Shown one piece after another: positions 15,419 through 22,781 of a DNA stretch of 22,781 nt. Source of the DNA: an uncultured Collinsella sp. (GTDB lineage: Bacteria > Actinomycetota > Coriobacteriia > Coriobacteriales > Coriobacteriaceae); contig URMR01000011.1 of NCBI GenBank assembly GCA_900548935.1, forward strand, positions 1-22,781. Reading direction: 5' to 3'. Each line of letters opens with the position of its first letter. Positions within the stretch are counted from its first letter, which is position 1. A program made the translations under genes and the position numbers. The notes under the pieces were generated by a model. It was not told where the DNA came from and ran no database searches. It saw only the letters and a program-made list of their open reading frames with translations.

Positions 15419-15955
15419 CTACCCTCTCCTCTTCTCGCTCGATTCTTTACTCACGCTATCGTCCGTCTCGTCCATGCGCGGCAGGCGGCCGGCGACCGTC
15501 TCGCGCAGAGCACACCATTTATCCGCCAGGCACACAATCCATGCCTCACGACACGTCGGCGGCACCGGCACCAGCGGAAACATATGCCGCACGATAATAT
15601 TCCGTTCGCGCGGCGTCAGCTCAAAATCTTCCTCCGCACGTGCCAGGGCAAAAAACGGGTGGCGAAAGCCATGCAGCCGATGGCTTGGGTCGGGATCGTG
15701 CCAGTCATAGAGAAAGTAGTCGTGCAGCAAGGCTCCGCGCAGCAACGAGGCACGGTCGACCGAAATGCCAGCACGGCACAAGCGCTCGGCAAAGGACAGG
15801 CTCGCCCGCGCTACCGAAGTCACATGTGCATAGACTGTCACGTCACCATGCTGGATAAACTCGCGCGTCAGGTCCAGACGGCCCGCCTGCGCTAGTTGAC
15901 GGGCAGCATGGTCTACTTCGCACGCGATTTTCTCGGCACGAACGGCATCGGACAT
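15419..15955 (-). CDS. HD-domain metal-dependent phosphohydrolase family protein
   Basis: The start at 15955 (MSDAVRAEK) has AAGGAGG 4 bp upstream; the open frame extends another 24 codons without a ribosome site. The 178-aa protein shows the HD signature spread in the expected order: H44 (VYAHVTSVA), the HD pair at 78-79 (ALLHDYFLYDWH), H124 (VRHMFPL) and D145 (LADKWCALRE). Similar short proteins are common in Firmicutes and Coriobacteria, often next to CmpB-type membrane proteins, and probably hydrolyse a phosphate ester or nucleotide. The substrate is unknown. The CmpB gene begins 3 bp downstream. Confidence 0.85.
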   Translation of the reverse strand: MSDAVRAEKIACEVDHAARQLAQAGRLDLTREFIQHGDVTVYAHVTSVARASLSFAERLCRAGISVDRASLLRGALLHDYFLYDWHDPDPSHRLHGFRHPFFALARAEEDFELTPRERNIIVRHMFPLVPVPPTCREAWIVCLADKWCALRETVAGRLPRMDETDDSVSKESSEKRRG

Positions 15956-16183
15956 GCTGCCTCCTTCCAGCGGCTCACGGCGGCAAGCCACGGCCTGTGC
16001 ACAATCGATAAAAACATCATGGAACACATCAGTATGGCATCGGACAAAACGTTTTGCCCCACCAGTTGGCGAATTACCGCGCCGCCGTCACATATCAAAC
16101 GCCAAAATGTGCGAGACTGTCTTGTGCAATTGTGTCGGCCGAGGGAGCGCCGACGCTCGATTCGCATGGAGTAACCCACAACG
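15956..16183. promoter_or_regulatory. Divergent intergenic region (HD gene / DXS-like gene)
   Basis: This 228-bp gap must hold the promoters of both transcription units. A short stem GTCGGC / GCCGAC (16134-16139 and 16149-16154) lies about 30 bp ahead of the DXS-like start. I could not identify convincing -35/-10 pairs or a known riboswitch. Confidence 0.35.
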
Positions 16184-17965
16184 ATGCTGCTTACGCAAAC
16201 GACAACGCCCGAGGACGTCAAGGCCCTTAATCGTGCCGAGCTCCCGCAGCTCTGCGACGAGATTCGCCACGCCATCCTCGAAAGCTCTGCCGCCGTCGGC
16301 GGGCACGTTGCCCCCAACCTGGGCGTCGTTGAGCTTACGGTCGCGCTCCATCGCGTGTTTAACTCCCCTATCGACAAGATTGTCTTTGACGTTTCGCACC
16401 AGACCTACGCCCACAAGGCACTGACTGGGCGCGCGTACACTTATATCGATCCGAAGCGCTTTGGCGAGGCTTCTGGCTTTGCCAATCCCGACGAGTCCGA
16501 GCACGACCTGTTCGCCATGGGCCACACCTCCACATCGGTGAGCCTGGGCTGCGGCTTGGCACACGCCCGCGATCTGGCGGGCGACAGCTACAACGTCATC
16601 ACCATCATTGGCGACGGCTCGCTTTCGGGCGGCTTGGCGTTTGAGGGCTTCAACAATGCCGCCGAACTCGACAGCAACCTGATCATCATCGTCAACGATA
16701 ACGACCAGTCCATCGCCGAGAACCACGGTGGCCTCTATCGCAATCTGGCCGAGCTGCGCACCAGCAACGGCACCTGTGAGCGCAACGTTTTCCGCGCGAT
16801 GGGACTCGACTACCGTTATTTGGACGCCGGCAACGACGTGTTGGCCCTGGTCGACGCGCTGCAGGAACTGCGCAATATCGATCATCCCATCGTGCTGCAC
16901 GTCTCCACCGCCAAGGGCAAGGGCTTTGAGCCAGCCCAGAGCGACCCCGAACGCTGGCACCACGTGGGTCCGTTTGACATGGCGACCGGGCGCAAGCTCT
17001 GCCCGGGCCATCCGAGCGAGCCTGCGCCGCGCACCTACGCCGACATTACGGGCGAGGCGCTCAGCGCCGCCATCGAGCGCGATCCGCAGGTCGTGGGCAT
17101 CACGGCCGCCACACCCTACATCATGGGCTTTACACCCGAGCTTCGCGCTGCCGCCGGCAAACAGTTCGTCGATGTGGGCATTGCCGAGGAGCACGCCGTG
17201 ACCTTTGCCACCGCGCTTGCGCGCTCGGGCGCCAAGCCAGTCTTTGGTGTGTACGGCACGTTTTTGCAGCGCGCCTACGACGAACTCTGGCACGACCTGT
17301 GCCTCAACGACGCCCCGGCAACCATTTTGGTGTTTGGTGCGTCAATCTTTGGCACCACGTCCGAGACACACCTTTCGTTCTTTGATATTTCCATGCTGGG
17401 CGGTCTTCCCAACATGCACTACTTGGCGCCTGCCTGCATGGAGGAATATCTGTCCATGCTGAGCTGGTCGCTCGACCACCGCGAGCATCCCGTGGCGATC
17501 CGCGTGCCTGGTATTGGCCTGGTGAGCCGTCCCGACCTTGCGCCCGCCGAAGACACCGACTACAGCGCCGTTCACTACAACGTGATGCGCCGAGGTCGCG
17601 ACGTTGCCGTACTCGCGCTCGGCGATTTCTTTGAGCTGGGCGAGCGCGTGGCAAACCGCCTGACTGCCGAGTACGGTATCGAGGCCACGCTCGTCAACCC
17701 GCGCTTTGCAACCGAGCTCGACCGCGAGTTCCTCGACAGCCTTGCCGCCGAGCATCGCGTTGTCGTCACCCTCGAGGACGGCGTCTTGGACGGCGGCTGG
17801 GGCGAGCGCGTGGCATGTTATCTGGCATGCACGCCGTTGCGCACGCGCGCCTTTGGCATCGCCAAAGGCTTCCCCGACCGCTACGACCCCAACGAACTGC
17901 TCGCGCAGAACGGCATGACGGTCGAGAACATGGCCGCCGAAGCCGTAAGGCTACTCAACGAGTAA
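16184..17965 (+). CDS. dxs: 1-deoxy-D-xylulose-5-phosphate synthase-like ThDP enzyme
   Basis: The 593-aa protein has the three transketolase-type domains of DXS, which condenses pyruvate and glyceraldehyde-3-phosphate for isoprenoid, thiamine and pyridoxal synthesis. Visible are H41 (GGHVAPNLG), FDVSHQTYAHKALTGR (68-83), GHTSTS (113-118), the ThDP motif GDGSLSGG through VNDND (143-173), catalytic E335 (GIAEEHAVTF) and FLQRAYD (360-366). It is shorter than typical DXS (about 620-640), and the segment matching DRAGxVGxDGxTHxG reads GASIFGTTSETHLS, while the usual YPRG is VPGIG. These are substrate-pocket positions, so it may be a divergent paralogue of the clostridial/enterococcal kind rather than the housekeeping enzyme. 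ATG 16184 has GGAG 12 bp upstream. The gene is monocistronic with its own terminator. Confidence 0.85.
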   Translation: MLLTQTTTPEDVKALNRAELPQLCDEIRHAILESSAAVGGHVAPNLGVVELTVALHRVFNSPIDKIVFDVSHQTYAHKALTGRAYTYIDPKRFGEASGFANPDESEHDLFAMGHTSTSVSLGCGLAHARDLAGDSYNVITIIGDGSLSGGLAFEGFNNAAELDSNLIIIVNDNDQSIAENHGGLYRNLAELRTSNGTCERNVFRAMGLDYRYLDAGNDVLALVDALQELRNIDHPIVLHVSTAKGKGFEPAQSDPERWHHVGPFDMATGRKLCPGHPSEPAPRTYADITGEALSAAIERDPQVVGITAATPYIMGFTPELRAAAGKQFVDVGIAEEHAVTFATALARSGAKPVFGVYGTFLQRAYDELWHDLCLNDAPATILVFGASIFGTTSETHLSFFDISMLGGLPNMHYLAPACMEEYLSMLSWSLDHREHPVAIRVPGIGLVSRPDLAPAEDTDYSAVHYNVMRRGRDVAVLALGDFFELGERVANRLTAEYGIEATLVNPRFATELDREFLDSLAAEHRVVVTLEDGVLDGGWGERVACYLACTPLRTRAFGIAKGFPDRYDPNELLAQNGMTVENMAAEAVRLLNE

Positions 17966-17967
17966 AT

Positions 17968-18003
17968 AACCTCCGCAAGGGAAACACCCCTGCGGAGGTT
18001 TTT
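17968..18003 (+). terminator. Intrinsic terminator of the DXS-like gene
   Basis: A perfect 10-bp stem AACCTCCGCA / TGCGGAGGTT with a 13-nt loop is followed by a run of T residues. It begins 3 bp after the TAA stop. Confidence 0.92.
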
Positions 18004-18019
18004 ATTTTCCCAACTCAAT

Positions 18020-18237
18020 TGTCTCGATCTGTAACATCTAGGGCCCGAATTCCCGTCTAACTGTTACAGATCTAGACAAGACGTCTTAGTCCCTGACCTT
18101 TGTCTCAATCTGTAACAGATAGAGACCTTTTGTCCGTCCAGATGTTACAGATCGAGACATTCGAATTCCCCTGAAGAGAAAATCTCGATCTGTAACAGTC
18201 ACTCGGCAAAAACGGCTGCAGATGTTACAGATCGAGA
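18020..18237. repeat. Tandem array of three inverted-repeat units (80-81 bp period)
   Basis: Three units each contain a left arm close to TGTCTCGATCTGTAACA (18020-18036, 18101-18117, 18183-18197) and a right arm close to its complement (18062-18078, 18143-18159, 18223-18237). Both left and right arms recur every 80-81 bp, so six arms in alternating orientation sit about 40 bp apart. Arms are nearly identical (one mismatch each in units 1 and 2), while the 22-25 bp between and around them differs. The array fills the first half of the 456-bp gap between the DXS terminator and the ABC operon. The remainder (18238-18348) holds a short GCAGC/GCTGC hairpin, a T-rich stretch and no gene that I can see. 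Confidence 0.85.
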
Positions 18238-18348
18238 AAAAGCAGCAAGGCATGCCGCTGCACCGGCCAGAACCACCACAAAGGTGCCTGTCCCTTTTTG
18301 GTAGATACAATAACCCATAAGGTAAGTATGTTTCTGAGTTATTTCGTG

Positions 18349-18378
18349 TTGACCCATTTGAGCGCGATAGGGTATAAC
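18349..18378 (+). promoter_or_regulatory. Sigma-70-type promoter of the amino-acid ABC operon
   Basis: TTGACC (18349-18354) and TATAAC (18373-18378) are separated by 18 bp, close to the housekeeping consensus. The predicted transcript start is about 37 bp upstream of the lipoprotein ATG, leaving room for the GAGAAAGGTG ribosome site but not for a riboswitch. Confidence 0.75.
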
Positions 18379-18421
18379 TCTACTCAACCGCTAGGGATTT
18401 TATTGAGAAAGGTGTTCTACC

Positions 18422-19417
18422 ATGAGCAAGAACCTCTCCCAGCAGGTCGTTCTCGACCGCCGCGGCTTCGTTGCCGCCACCTTCGCAACCGTCGCCGGCC
18501 TTGGTCTTGCCGGCTGCTCCGACACCAGCGCCGAGGCCGACAAGGGTTCCGCCGCCGGTTCCTCCAAGAGCTCCGAGGATACCGAGGCTTCCACCACGCT
18601 CGACGCTAAGGCATTCGACAAGCTCGTCGACAACGGCCTCAAGGCCGATGACGATGCCATCGCCGCCAGCACCTGGGCGACGGCCGTCAAGGACGCCGGC
18701 GTCTTTAAGATCGGTGGCGTTCAGACCTCCACGCTCTTCTCCCTCCTCAACGAGAAAGACGGTCAGACCCGCGGCTTCGATGCCGGCATCGCGCAGCTTC
18801 TGTCCAACTACATCCTGGGCGAGAACAAGGTCGAGATCACCCAGGTGACCTCGGACACGCGCGAGTCCGTCCTGCAGAACGGCCAGGTCGACGCTGTCTT
18901 TGCCACCTACACCATCACTGACGAGCGCAAGAAGCTCGTCTCCTTCGCCGGCCCCTACTACTACACCCAGCAGGCCATCCTGGTGCTCGCTGACAACGAT
19001 GACATCAAGAGCGTCGACGACCTGGCCGACAAGAACGTTGCCGTCCAGTCCGGCTCCAACGGCCCCGCCATCCTGGAGGAGTTCGCTCCCAAGGCCAGCC
19101 AGCAGGAGTTCAAGACCGACGAGGAGGCCCGTCAAGCACTCCAGCAGGGCCGCGTTGACGCCTACGTCATCGATAACAACATGCAGCAGAGCGCCCTGGT
19201 CCGCGAGCCCGGCAAGTACAAGATCGCCGGCAAGCCCTTCGGCAGCAAGGAGCCCTATGGCATTGGCCTGCCGCTCGATTCCGACGGTGTCGCCTTTGTC
19301 AACGACTTCCTTAAGAAGATCGAGGACGACGGCACCTGGACTGAGCTGTGGCAGATCTGCATCGGCGACCGTACGGGCGACACCAACGTTCCCGAGCTGC
19401 CCGAGATCGGCGCCTAG
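18422..19417 (+). CDS. Amino-acid ABC transporter substrate-binding lipoprotein
   Basis: The 331-aa protein starts with DRRGFVAATFATVAGLGLAGC. This has a twin-arginine-like pair (R13, R14), a hydrophobic stretch and a lipobox with lipidated cysteine C32, so it may be exported by Tat and then anchored to the membrane. A Ser/Ala/Glu-rich linker (33-60) precedes a family-3 periplasmic-binding fold. Its features include GVFKIGGVQTSTLFSLL, a GFDAGIAQLLSNYIL segment, SDTRESVLQNGQVDAVFATYTITDERKKLVSFAGPYYYTQQAILV and GRVDAYVIDN. The pattern is that of glutamate/glutamine/polar amino-acid binding proteins (GluB-like). It is the first gene of a four-gene importer operon with its own promoter. Confidence 0.9.
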   Translation: MSKNLSQQVVLDRRGFVAATFATVAGLGLAGCSDTSAEADKGSAAGSSKSSEDTEASTTLDAKAFDKLVDNGLKADDDAIAASTWATAVKDAGVFKIGGVQTSTLFSLLNEKDGQTRGFDAGIAQLLSNYILGENKVEITQVTSDTRESVLQNGQVDAVFATYTITDERKKLVSFAGPYYYTQQAILVLADNDDIKSVDDLADKNVAVQSGSNGPAILEEFAPKASQQEFKTDEEARQALQQGRVDAYVIDNNMQQSALVREPGKYKIAGKPFGSKEPYGIGLPLDSDGVAFVNDFLKKIEDDGTWTELWQICIGDRTGDTNVPELPEIGA

Positions 19418-19505
19418 GCAGCGAGCCTGGTAACGGCCGCAACGAAACCATATGGAAACGCATGATGCGCTTTATTGCGGTAAACTGTTTCCTCACTGAG
19501 TTGTC

Positions 19506-19535
19506 GGGGCTTCCGTACACACGGGAGCCCCTTTC
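19506..19535 (+). terminator. Attenuator-like terminator between binding protein and permease genes
   Basis: An 11-bp stem GGGGCTTCCGT / ACGGGAGCCCC (one G-U pair) with a 4-nt loop is followed by TTTCCTT, 24 bp ahead of the first permease gene. The short T tract suggests partial termination, which would make more binding protein than membrane components, a common arrangement in ABC importers. Confidence 0.75.
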
Positions 19536-19555
19536 CTTATCGGCAGGAGGTCCGC

Positions 19556-20215
19556 ATGAGTCTCTCCGAACTCTGGTCGCTCTATGGCCAGAACTATATC
19601 GACGCGCTGCTAGCGACCTGGGGCATGACGCTTGAATCGTTTGTCATCGCCATGGTGCTGGCCGTCGCCGTCACCGTGATGCGCGTGTCGCCGCTCAAGC
19701 CGCTGCGCGTCTTTGGCGACCTGTATGTCCAGGTCTTCCGTAACATCCCTGGCATCGCGCTGCTCATTATCGTCGTCTATGCGCTGCCGCCGCTCAAGGT
19801 CGTTCTGCCCTACCGCACCTGCGTTATCGTCGCCACGGTCCTTTTGGGCTCGGCCTTTGGTTCCGAAAACTTTATGAGCGGCATCAACACCGTCGGCGTC
19901 GGTCAGGTCGAAGCCGCCCGTTCGCTCGGCATGAGCTTTAACCGCATCCTCGCTAAGATCGTGATTCCACAGGCACTGCGTTCGAGCGTGCTGCCCATGA
20001 CCAACCTCTTTATCGCCGTCATGCTCACCACTGCGCTCGGCAGTCAGGTGCCGCTTAAGCCGCAAGAGCTCACCGGCGTGGTGAGCTACATCAATACCCG
20101 CTCACTTGGCGGCGTCGCCGCGTTCTTTATCTCGGCGCTCGGCTACCTGGGCACGGCCTTTGTGGTGAGCCACATTGGCAACTACATCGATAAGAAGGTG
20201 AGGATCCTTCGATGA
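19556..20215 (+). CDS. Amino-acid ABC transporter permease (HisM/GluC-like)
   Basis: ATG 19556 follows GGCAGGAGG at 5 bp. The 219-aa protein has about five membrane helices and the permease EAA loop EAARSLGMSFNRILAKIVIPQALR (about 120-143), which docks on the ATPase. An early FRNIPGIALLIIVVYALP segment is typical of the polar amino-acid permease family. The stop overlaps the start of the next permease (ATGA), so the two should form a heterodimer made in equal amounts. The binding-protein gene upstream is separated by an attenuator-like hairpin. Confidence 0.93.
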   Translation: MSLSELWSLYGQNYIDALLATWGMTLESFVIAMVLAVAVTVMRVSPLKPLRVFGDLYVQVFRNIPGIALLIIVVYALPPLKVVLPYRTCVIVATVLLGSAFGSENFMSGINTVGVGQVEAARSLGMSFNRILAKIVIPQALRSSVLPMTNLFIAVMLTTALGSQVPLKPQELTGVVSYINTRSLGGVAAFFISALGYLGTAFVVSHIGNYIDKKVRILR

Positions 20216-21045
20216 GCAAGCACTCCTCCCCTGCGCTTACCATGCGCGATGCGCTCTACGAGGCTCCCGGCCCCAAGATGCGCGTCAAGATTCGCATCGG
20301 CACCGCGATCTCGCTTGTTGCCGTCGCCGCGCTCGCCGTCCTCGTGTTGCAGCGCTTTTATGTGACCGGCCAGCTTTCGGTCCACTATTGGTATTTCTTT
20401 ACGCACCTCACCACCTGGAAGTTCCTGCTTGCCGGCTTTGAGGGCACCGTTAAAGTCGCACTCACCGCTGGCGCCATCGCGCTGGTGCTGGGCCTGGCCC
20501 TTATGCTCGGCCGCACCAGCGACATTAAGCCGCTGCGGCTGGTCTGCCGCGTGCTCACCGATTTCTTCCGCGGCGTGCCGAGTCTGCTGTTCATCTACTT
20601 CTTCTTTTTGGTGCTGCCTCAGTACAAGATCGCGCTGCCGTCGTTTTGGATGCTCACGCTCCCTGTCGCGCTCGCTGCAGCCGGTGTGCTGGCCGAGATT
20701 TTCCGAGCCGGCGTCAACGCCGTACCGCGCGGACAAGTCGAGGCGGCCCAGGCACTCGGTCTCTCCAAGGCTAAAATCACCTTTAAAATCGTGTTGCCGC
20801 AGGCTATTCGGTTTATCATTCCGTCGTTGATTTCGCAGCTCGTGGTCGTAGTCAAAGACACCACCGTCGCCTATGTAGTGAGCTACCCCGACCTCATGCA
20901 AAACGCCCGCGTGCTCATTACCAACTACGACGCCCTCGTGTCGGTCTACCTGGTGATCGCAGTCATCTACATCCTCATCAACGTCGCGATCAACAAGGCC
21001 GCTGTCTATGTTTCGCACAAGACCGGCGCGACCATCATCCGCTAA
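20212..21045 (+). CDS. Amino-acid ABC transporter permease (HisQ/GluD-like)
   Basis: The start overlaps the previous stop by 4 bp. The 277-aa protein has a polar N-terminal extension of about 30 residues, then an isolated first helix (about 28-46) and the core permease domain. That domain contains FEGTVKVALTAGAIALVLG, TDFFRGVPSLLFIYFFFLVLP, the EAA loop EAAQALGLSKAKITFKIVLPQAIR and a late KDTTVAYVVSYPDLMQ. These are characteristic of the His/Glu/Gln/Arg permease family. It should pair with the preceding permease to form the membrane channel. Confidence 0.93.
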   Translation: MSKHSSPALTMRDALYEAPGPKMRVKIRIGTAISLVAVAALAVLVLQRFYVTGQLSVHYWYFFTHLTTWKFLLAGFEGTVKVALTAGAIALVLGLALMLGRTSDIKPLRLVCRVLTDFFRGVPSLLFIYFFFLVLPQYKIALPSFWMLTLPVALAAAGVLAEIFRAGVNAVPRGQVEAAQALGLSKAKITFKIVLPQAIRFIIPSLISQLVVVVKDTTVAYVVSYPDLMQNARVLITNYDALVSVYLVIAVIYILINVAINKAAVYVSHKTGATIIR

Positions 21046-21081
21046 CGCTTTACCATTTCGAGTCATAAGGAGCCGAGCACC

Positions 21082-21846
21082 ATGGCACAGAGTACCTCTT
21101 CCACCGGCAATCAGCCGCTGATCGAGCTCAAACACGTCGATAAGCACTATGGCGACCTGCACGTCCTCAACGACATCAATCTCTCGGTCGACCGCGGCGA
21201 GGTCGTCGTTGTGATCGGCCCCTCGGGCTCGGGCAAGTCGACCATGTGCCGCACCATCAACCGCCTGGAAACCATCGACTCGGGCGAGATCCTCATCGAA
21301 GGCGAGCCCCTGCCGCAAGAAGGCAAGGATCTTGCCCGCATGCGCGCCGAACTGGGCATGGTGTTTCAGCAGTTCAACCTGTTTGCACATATGACCGTAC
21401 TGCAGAACGTCATGCTGGGACCGGTCGACGTGCTGGGCGTCTCCAAGGACGAGGCTCGTGAGCGCGCCATGGACCTGCTGAGCCGCGTAGGCGTTGCCGA
21501 GCAGGCCGATAAGGTGCCCGCACAGCTCTCGGGCGGCCAACAGCAACGCGTAGCCATCGCCCGCTCGCTTGCCATGCAGCCCAAGGCCATGCTCTTTGAC
21601 GAGCCCACGAGCGCCCTTGACCCCGAGATGATCAACGAGGTGCTCGAGGTCATGGTCCGTCTGGCCCAGCAGGGCATGACGATGATCGTCATCACGCACG
21701 AGATGAACTTTGCCCGTCGCGTGGCCGACCGTGTCGTGTTTATGGCCGACGGCCAGATCGTGGAAACTGGCACGCCCGACGAGTTCTTCGACCATCCCCA
21801 GACCAAGCGTGCCCAGGACTTCCTCAACTCCATCAAGGGCCACTAA
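21082..21846 (+). CDS. Amino-acid ABC transporter ATP-binding protein (GlnQ-like)
   Basis: The 254-aa ATPase has Walker A GPSGSGKST (about 47-55), Q-loop VFQQFNLF (about 94-101), signature LSGGQQQRVAIARSLA (about 149-164), Walker B MLFDEPTSALDPE (about 170-182) and the switch histidine in VITHEM (about 203-208). Length and sequence are typical of polar amino-acid importers (GlnQ/HisP). ATG 21082 follows ATAAGGAGCC. It lies 36 bp after the second permease, completing the importer. The last residues end without an extra regulatory domain, so no ATPase-based transinhibition is expected. Confidence 0.95.
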   Translation: MAQSTSSTGNQPLIELKHVDKHYGDLHVLNDINLSVDRGEVVVVIGPSGSGKSTMCRTINRLETIDSGEILIEGEPLPQEGKDLARMRAELGMVFQQFNLFAHMTVLQNVMLGPVDVLGVSKDEARERAMDLLSRVGVAEQADKVPAQLSGGQQQRVAIARSLAMQPKAMLFDEPTSALDPEMINEVLEVMVRLAQQGMTMIVITHEMNFARRVADRVVFMADGQIVETGTPDEFFDHPQTKRAQDFLNSIKGH

Positions 21847-21897
21847 CCAGACCGCCCACCCGCCAGCCATGCCCATCCAAACTCGAAAGTTACACCT

Positions 21898-22707
21898 ATG
21901 ATCGGAACTCGCACTTCATCGTCATACACCCCGCACGTCGACGTCGCCCCCGCCGACCGCCCACTCATCCTCGTCGCACCGCGCTGGGAAGAGGCAGAGC
22001 CGTTTTTAACCGAGATGCTCTCCCCCAACGAGGAAATCGCAAGTGTCTTTGTCGATGCCATCCTTGCCGCTGGCGGCCTGCCGCTGCAGATGTCCATCAC
22101 CGAGGACATTGAGGTCATCCGTCATTACGTTGATATCGCCGACGGCATCGCCATCCCCGGCGGCCCCGACGTCAATCCCAAACGTTGGGGCGATGATCGA
22201 CCCTACGACCCCACCCTCTGCTGCGAGATCCGCGATAGCTTTGAGTTTAAGCTGGTCGGCGAGGTGCTTCGCGCCAAGAAGCCGCTCTTTACCACCTGCC
22301 GCGGCACGCAGCTGCTCAACGTCGCCACTGGTGGCACCCTGTGCATGGACGTGCCGAGCCTGGGCGCTCGCGAGGGCCGCACGCAGTGGCGCCACACCCA
22401 CGTGCTCAACGACCCCGTGCATCCCGTCGAGGTCGTGCCGGGCTCGTTGCTCGACCGCGCGGTTGGTGGCGCCAAGCTTATCCAGACCAACTCCGCACAC
22501 CACTGCTGCGTCGACCGTCTGGGTAAAAGCACGCGCTTGGTCGCCAAGGCAACCGACGGCGTTCCTGAGTGCATCGAGGTCGAAGGCCAGCCGTTCTGCC
22601 TGGGCGTGCAATGGCACCCTGAGTACACGTGGAAGACGCTCGAGACCGACTTTAACCTGTGGAAGTCGTTTGTCGAGGCAGCGGCAAAGGTTAAGCTGGC
22701 TCGCTAG
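21898..22707 (+). CDS. Peptidase C26 / gamma-glutamyl-gamma-aminobutyrate hydrolase-like protein
   Basis: The 269-aa protein has the class-I glutamine amidotransferase-like fold of PuuD-type hydrolases. Visible are GIAIPGGPDVNP (83-94), the nucleophile elbow FTTCRGTQLLNV with C134, and WHPE with H240 and E242 completing the triad. Such enzymes cleave gamma-glutamyl amide bonds. It begins 51 bp after the ABC ATPase stop, with only a weak GAAAG ribosome site, and no promoter or terminator is visible between them, so read-through from the importer operon is likely. I infer that it releases glutamate, or a related amino acid, from imported gamma-glutamyl compounds. The usual GxCRGxQ has Thr-Thr before the Cys, a small deviation. 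Confidence 0.9.
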   Translation: MIGTRTSSSYTPHVDVAPADRPLILVAPRWEEAEPFLTEMLSPNEEIASVFVDAILAAGGLPLQMSITEDIEVIRHYVDIADGIAIPGGPDVNPKRWGDDRPYDPTLCCEIRDSFEFKLVGEVLRAKKPLFTTCRGTQLLNVATGGTLCMDVPSLGAREGRTQWRHTHVLNDPVHPVEVVPGSLLDRAVGGAKLIQTNSAHHCCVDRLGKSTRLVAKATDGVPECIEVEGQPFCLGVQWHPEYTWKTLETDFNLWKSFVEAAAKVKLAR

Positions 22708-22726
22708 TTCACGGACAGCACAACAC

Positions 22727-22771
22727 AAAAGGGCGCCCCGCCGGCCACATGGTCCGGCGGGGCGCCCTTTT
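22727..22771. terminator. Strong bidirectional intrinsic terminator
   Basis: A perfect 18-bp stem (AAAAGGGCGCCCCGCCGG and its complement) with a 9-nt loop lies 20 bp past the C26 stop. The A/T ends of the arms give a T tract on both strands, so it can also end an incoming minus-strand transcript from outside the window. Confidence 0.93.
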
Positions 22772-22781
22772 ACCTATATGT

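Noticed and set aside
16088..17293. 401-aa open frame opposite the DXS-like gene
   Set aside because: It is antisense to an enzyme with intact motifs, and no ribosome site or family resemblance is seen.
18020..18237. CRISPR array
   Set aside because: The repeated arms alternate in orientation instead of all pointing one way, there are only three units, and no cas genes are in the window.
18238..18421. Riboswitch or T-box ahead of the amino-acid importer
   Set aside because: The predicted transcript start leaves a leader of under 40 nt, and no T-box or known aptamer core is visible.
20182..21876. 564-aa open frame on the minus strand
   Set aside because: It runs antisense through the second permease and ATPase genes, whose motifs are unmistakable. 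Its His/Asp/Gly-rich composition is typical of a shadow frame in high-GC DNA.

Overview
The window looks like chromosomal DNA from a high-GC, Gram-positive, anaerobic gut-type actinobacterium. Coriobacteriia, and Collinsella in particular, is my best guess. It rests on GC-rich codon use, strong AGGAGG-type ribosome sites and the gene repertoire; no marker gene in the window settles the taxonomy. The left 2.8 kb has visibly lower GC and codes for proteins I do not recognise, so it is probably variable or acquired DNA. The rest reads as core-like sequence.

Layout. Positions 1-1340 (+) hold the 3' end of an unknown gene and a 344-aa unknown protein. Positions 1424-2703 (-) hold a low-GC gene with a possible OGG-fold glycosylase-like motif and its own intrinsic terminator. 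Positions 2861-4799 (-) hold the RNA ligase rtcB followed by a RecA/DnaB-fold protein that has lost its Walker A lysine and may be frameshifted near its end. Diverging from rtcB, positions 5022-9327 (+) encode a WYL-domain regulator and, 7 bp downstream, a 1095-aa UvrD-type helicase fused to a PD-(D/E)XK nuclease. These two transcription units form a nucleic-acid repair cassette around one 222-bp divergent promoter region.

Positions 9352-14198 are all minus strand. In transcription order they encode the ammonium channel AmtB, a PII protein, a TetR regulator, an MFS exporter-like protein and a Cof-type HAD phosphatase. Three regulatory structures stand out. A large imperfect stem-loop lies between amtB and glnK. 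Two matching palindromic operators lie in the tetR-MFS gap. A 20-bp-arm inverted repeat captures the ribosome site of the HAD gene. The PII protein has leucine where the uridylylated Tyr51 normally sits.

Positions 14396-15955 (-) encode an HD-domain hydrolase followed, nearly overlapping, by a CmpB-type membrane protein. Divergent from these is a DXS-like thiamine-diphosphate enzyme (16184-17965) with an intrinsic terminator. A 456-bp gene-free gap follows, containing three units of an 80-81 bp tandem array of alternating inverted repeats. A clear sigma-70-type promoter then drives a polar amino-acid ABC importer: lipoprotein, two permeases and ATPase, with an attenuator-like hairpin after the lipoprotein gene. 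A class-I glutamine amidotransferase-like peptidase C26 gene and a perfect 18-bp terminator close the window.

The right half has a nitrogen theme (ammonium uptake, PII signalling, amino-acid import, gamma-glutamyl hydrolysis). The left half has a nucleic-acid repair or defence flavour. The best candidates for something undescribed are the alternating-repeat array, the RBS-capturing inverted repeat, and the RtcB / degenerate RecA-like / WYL / helicase-nuclease neighbourhood.
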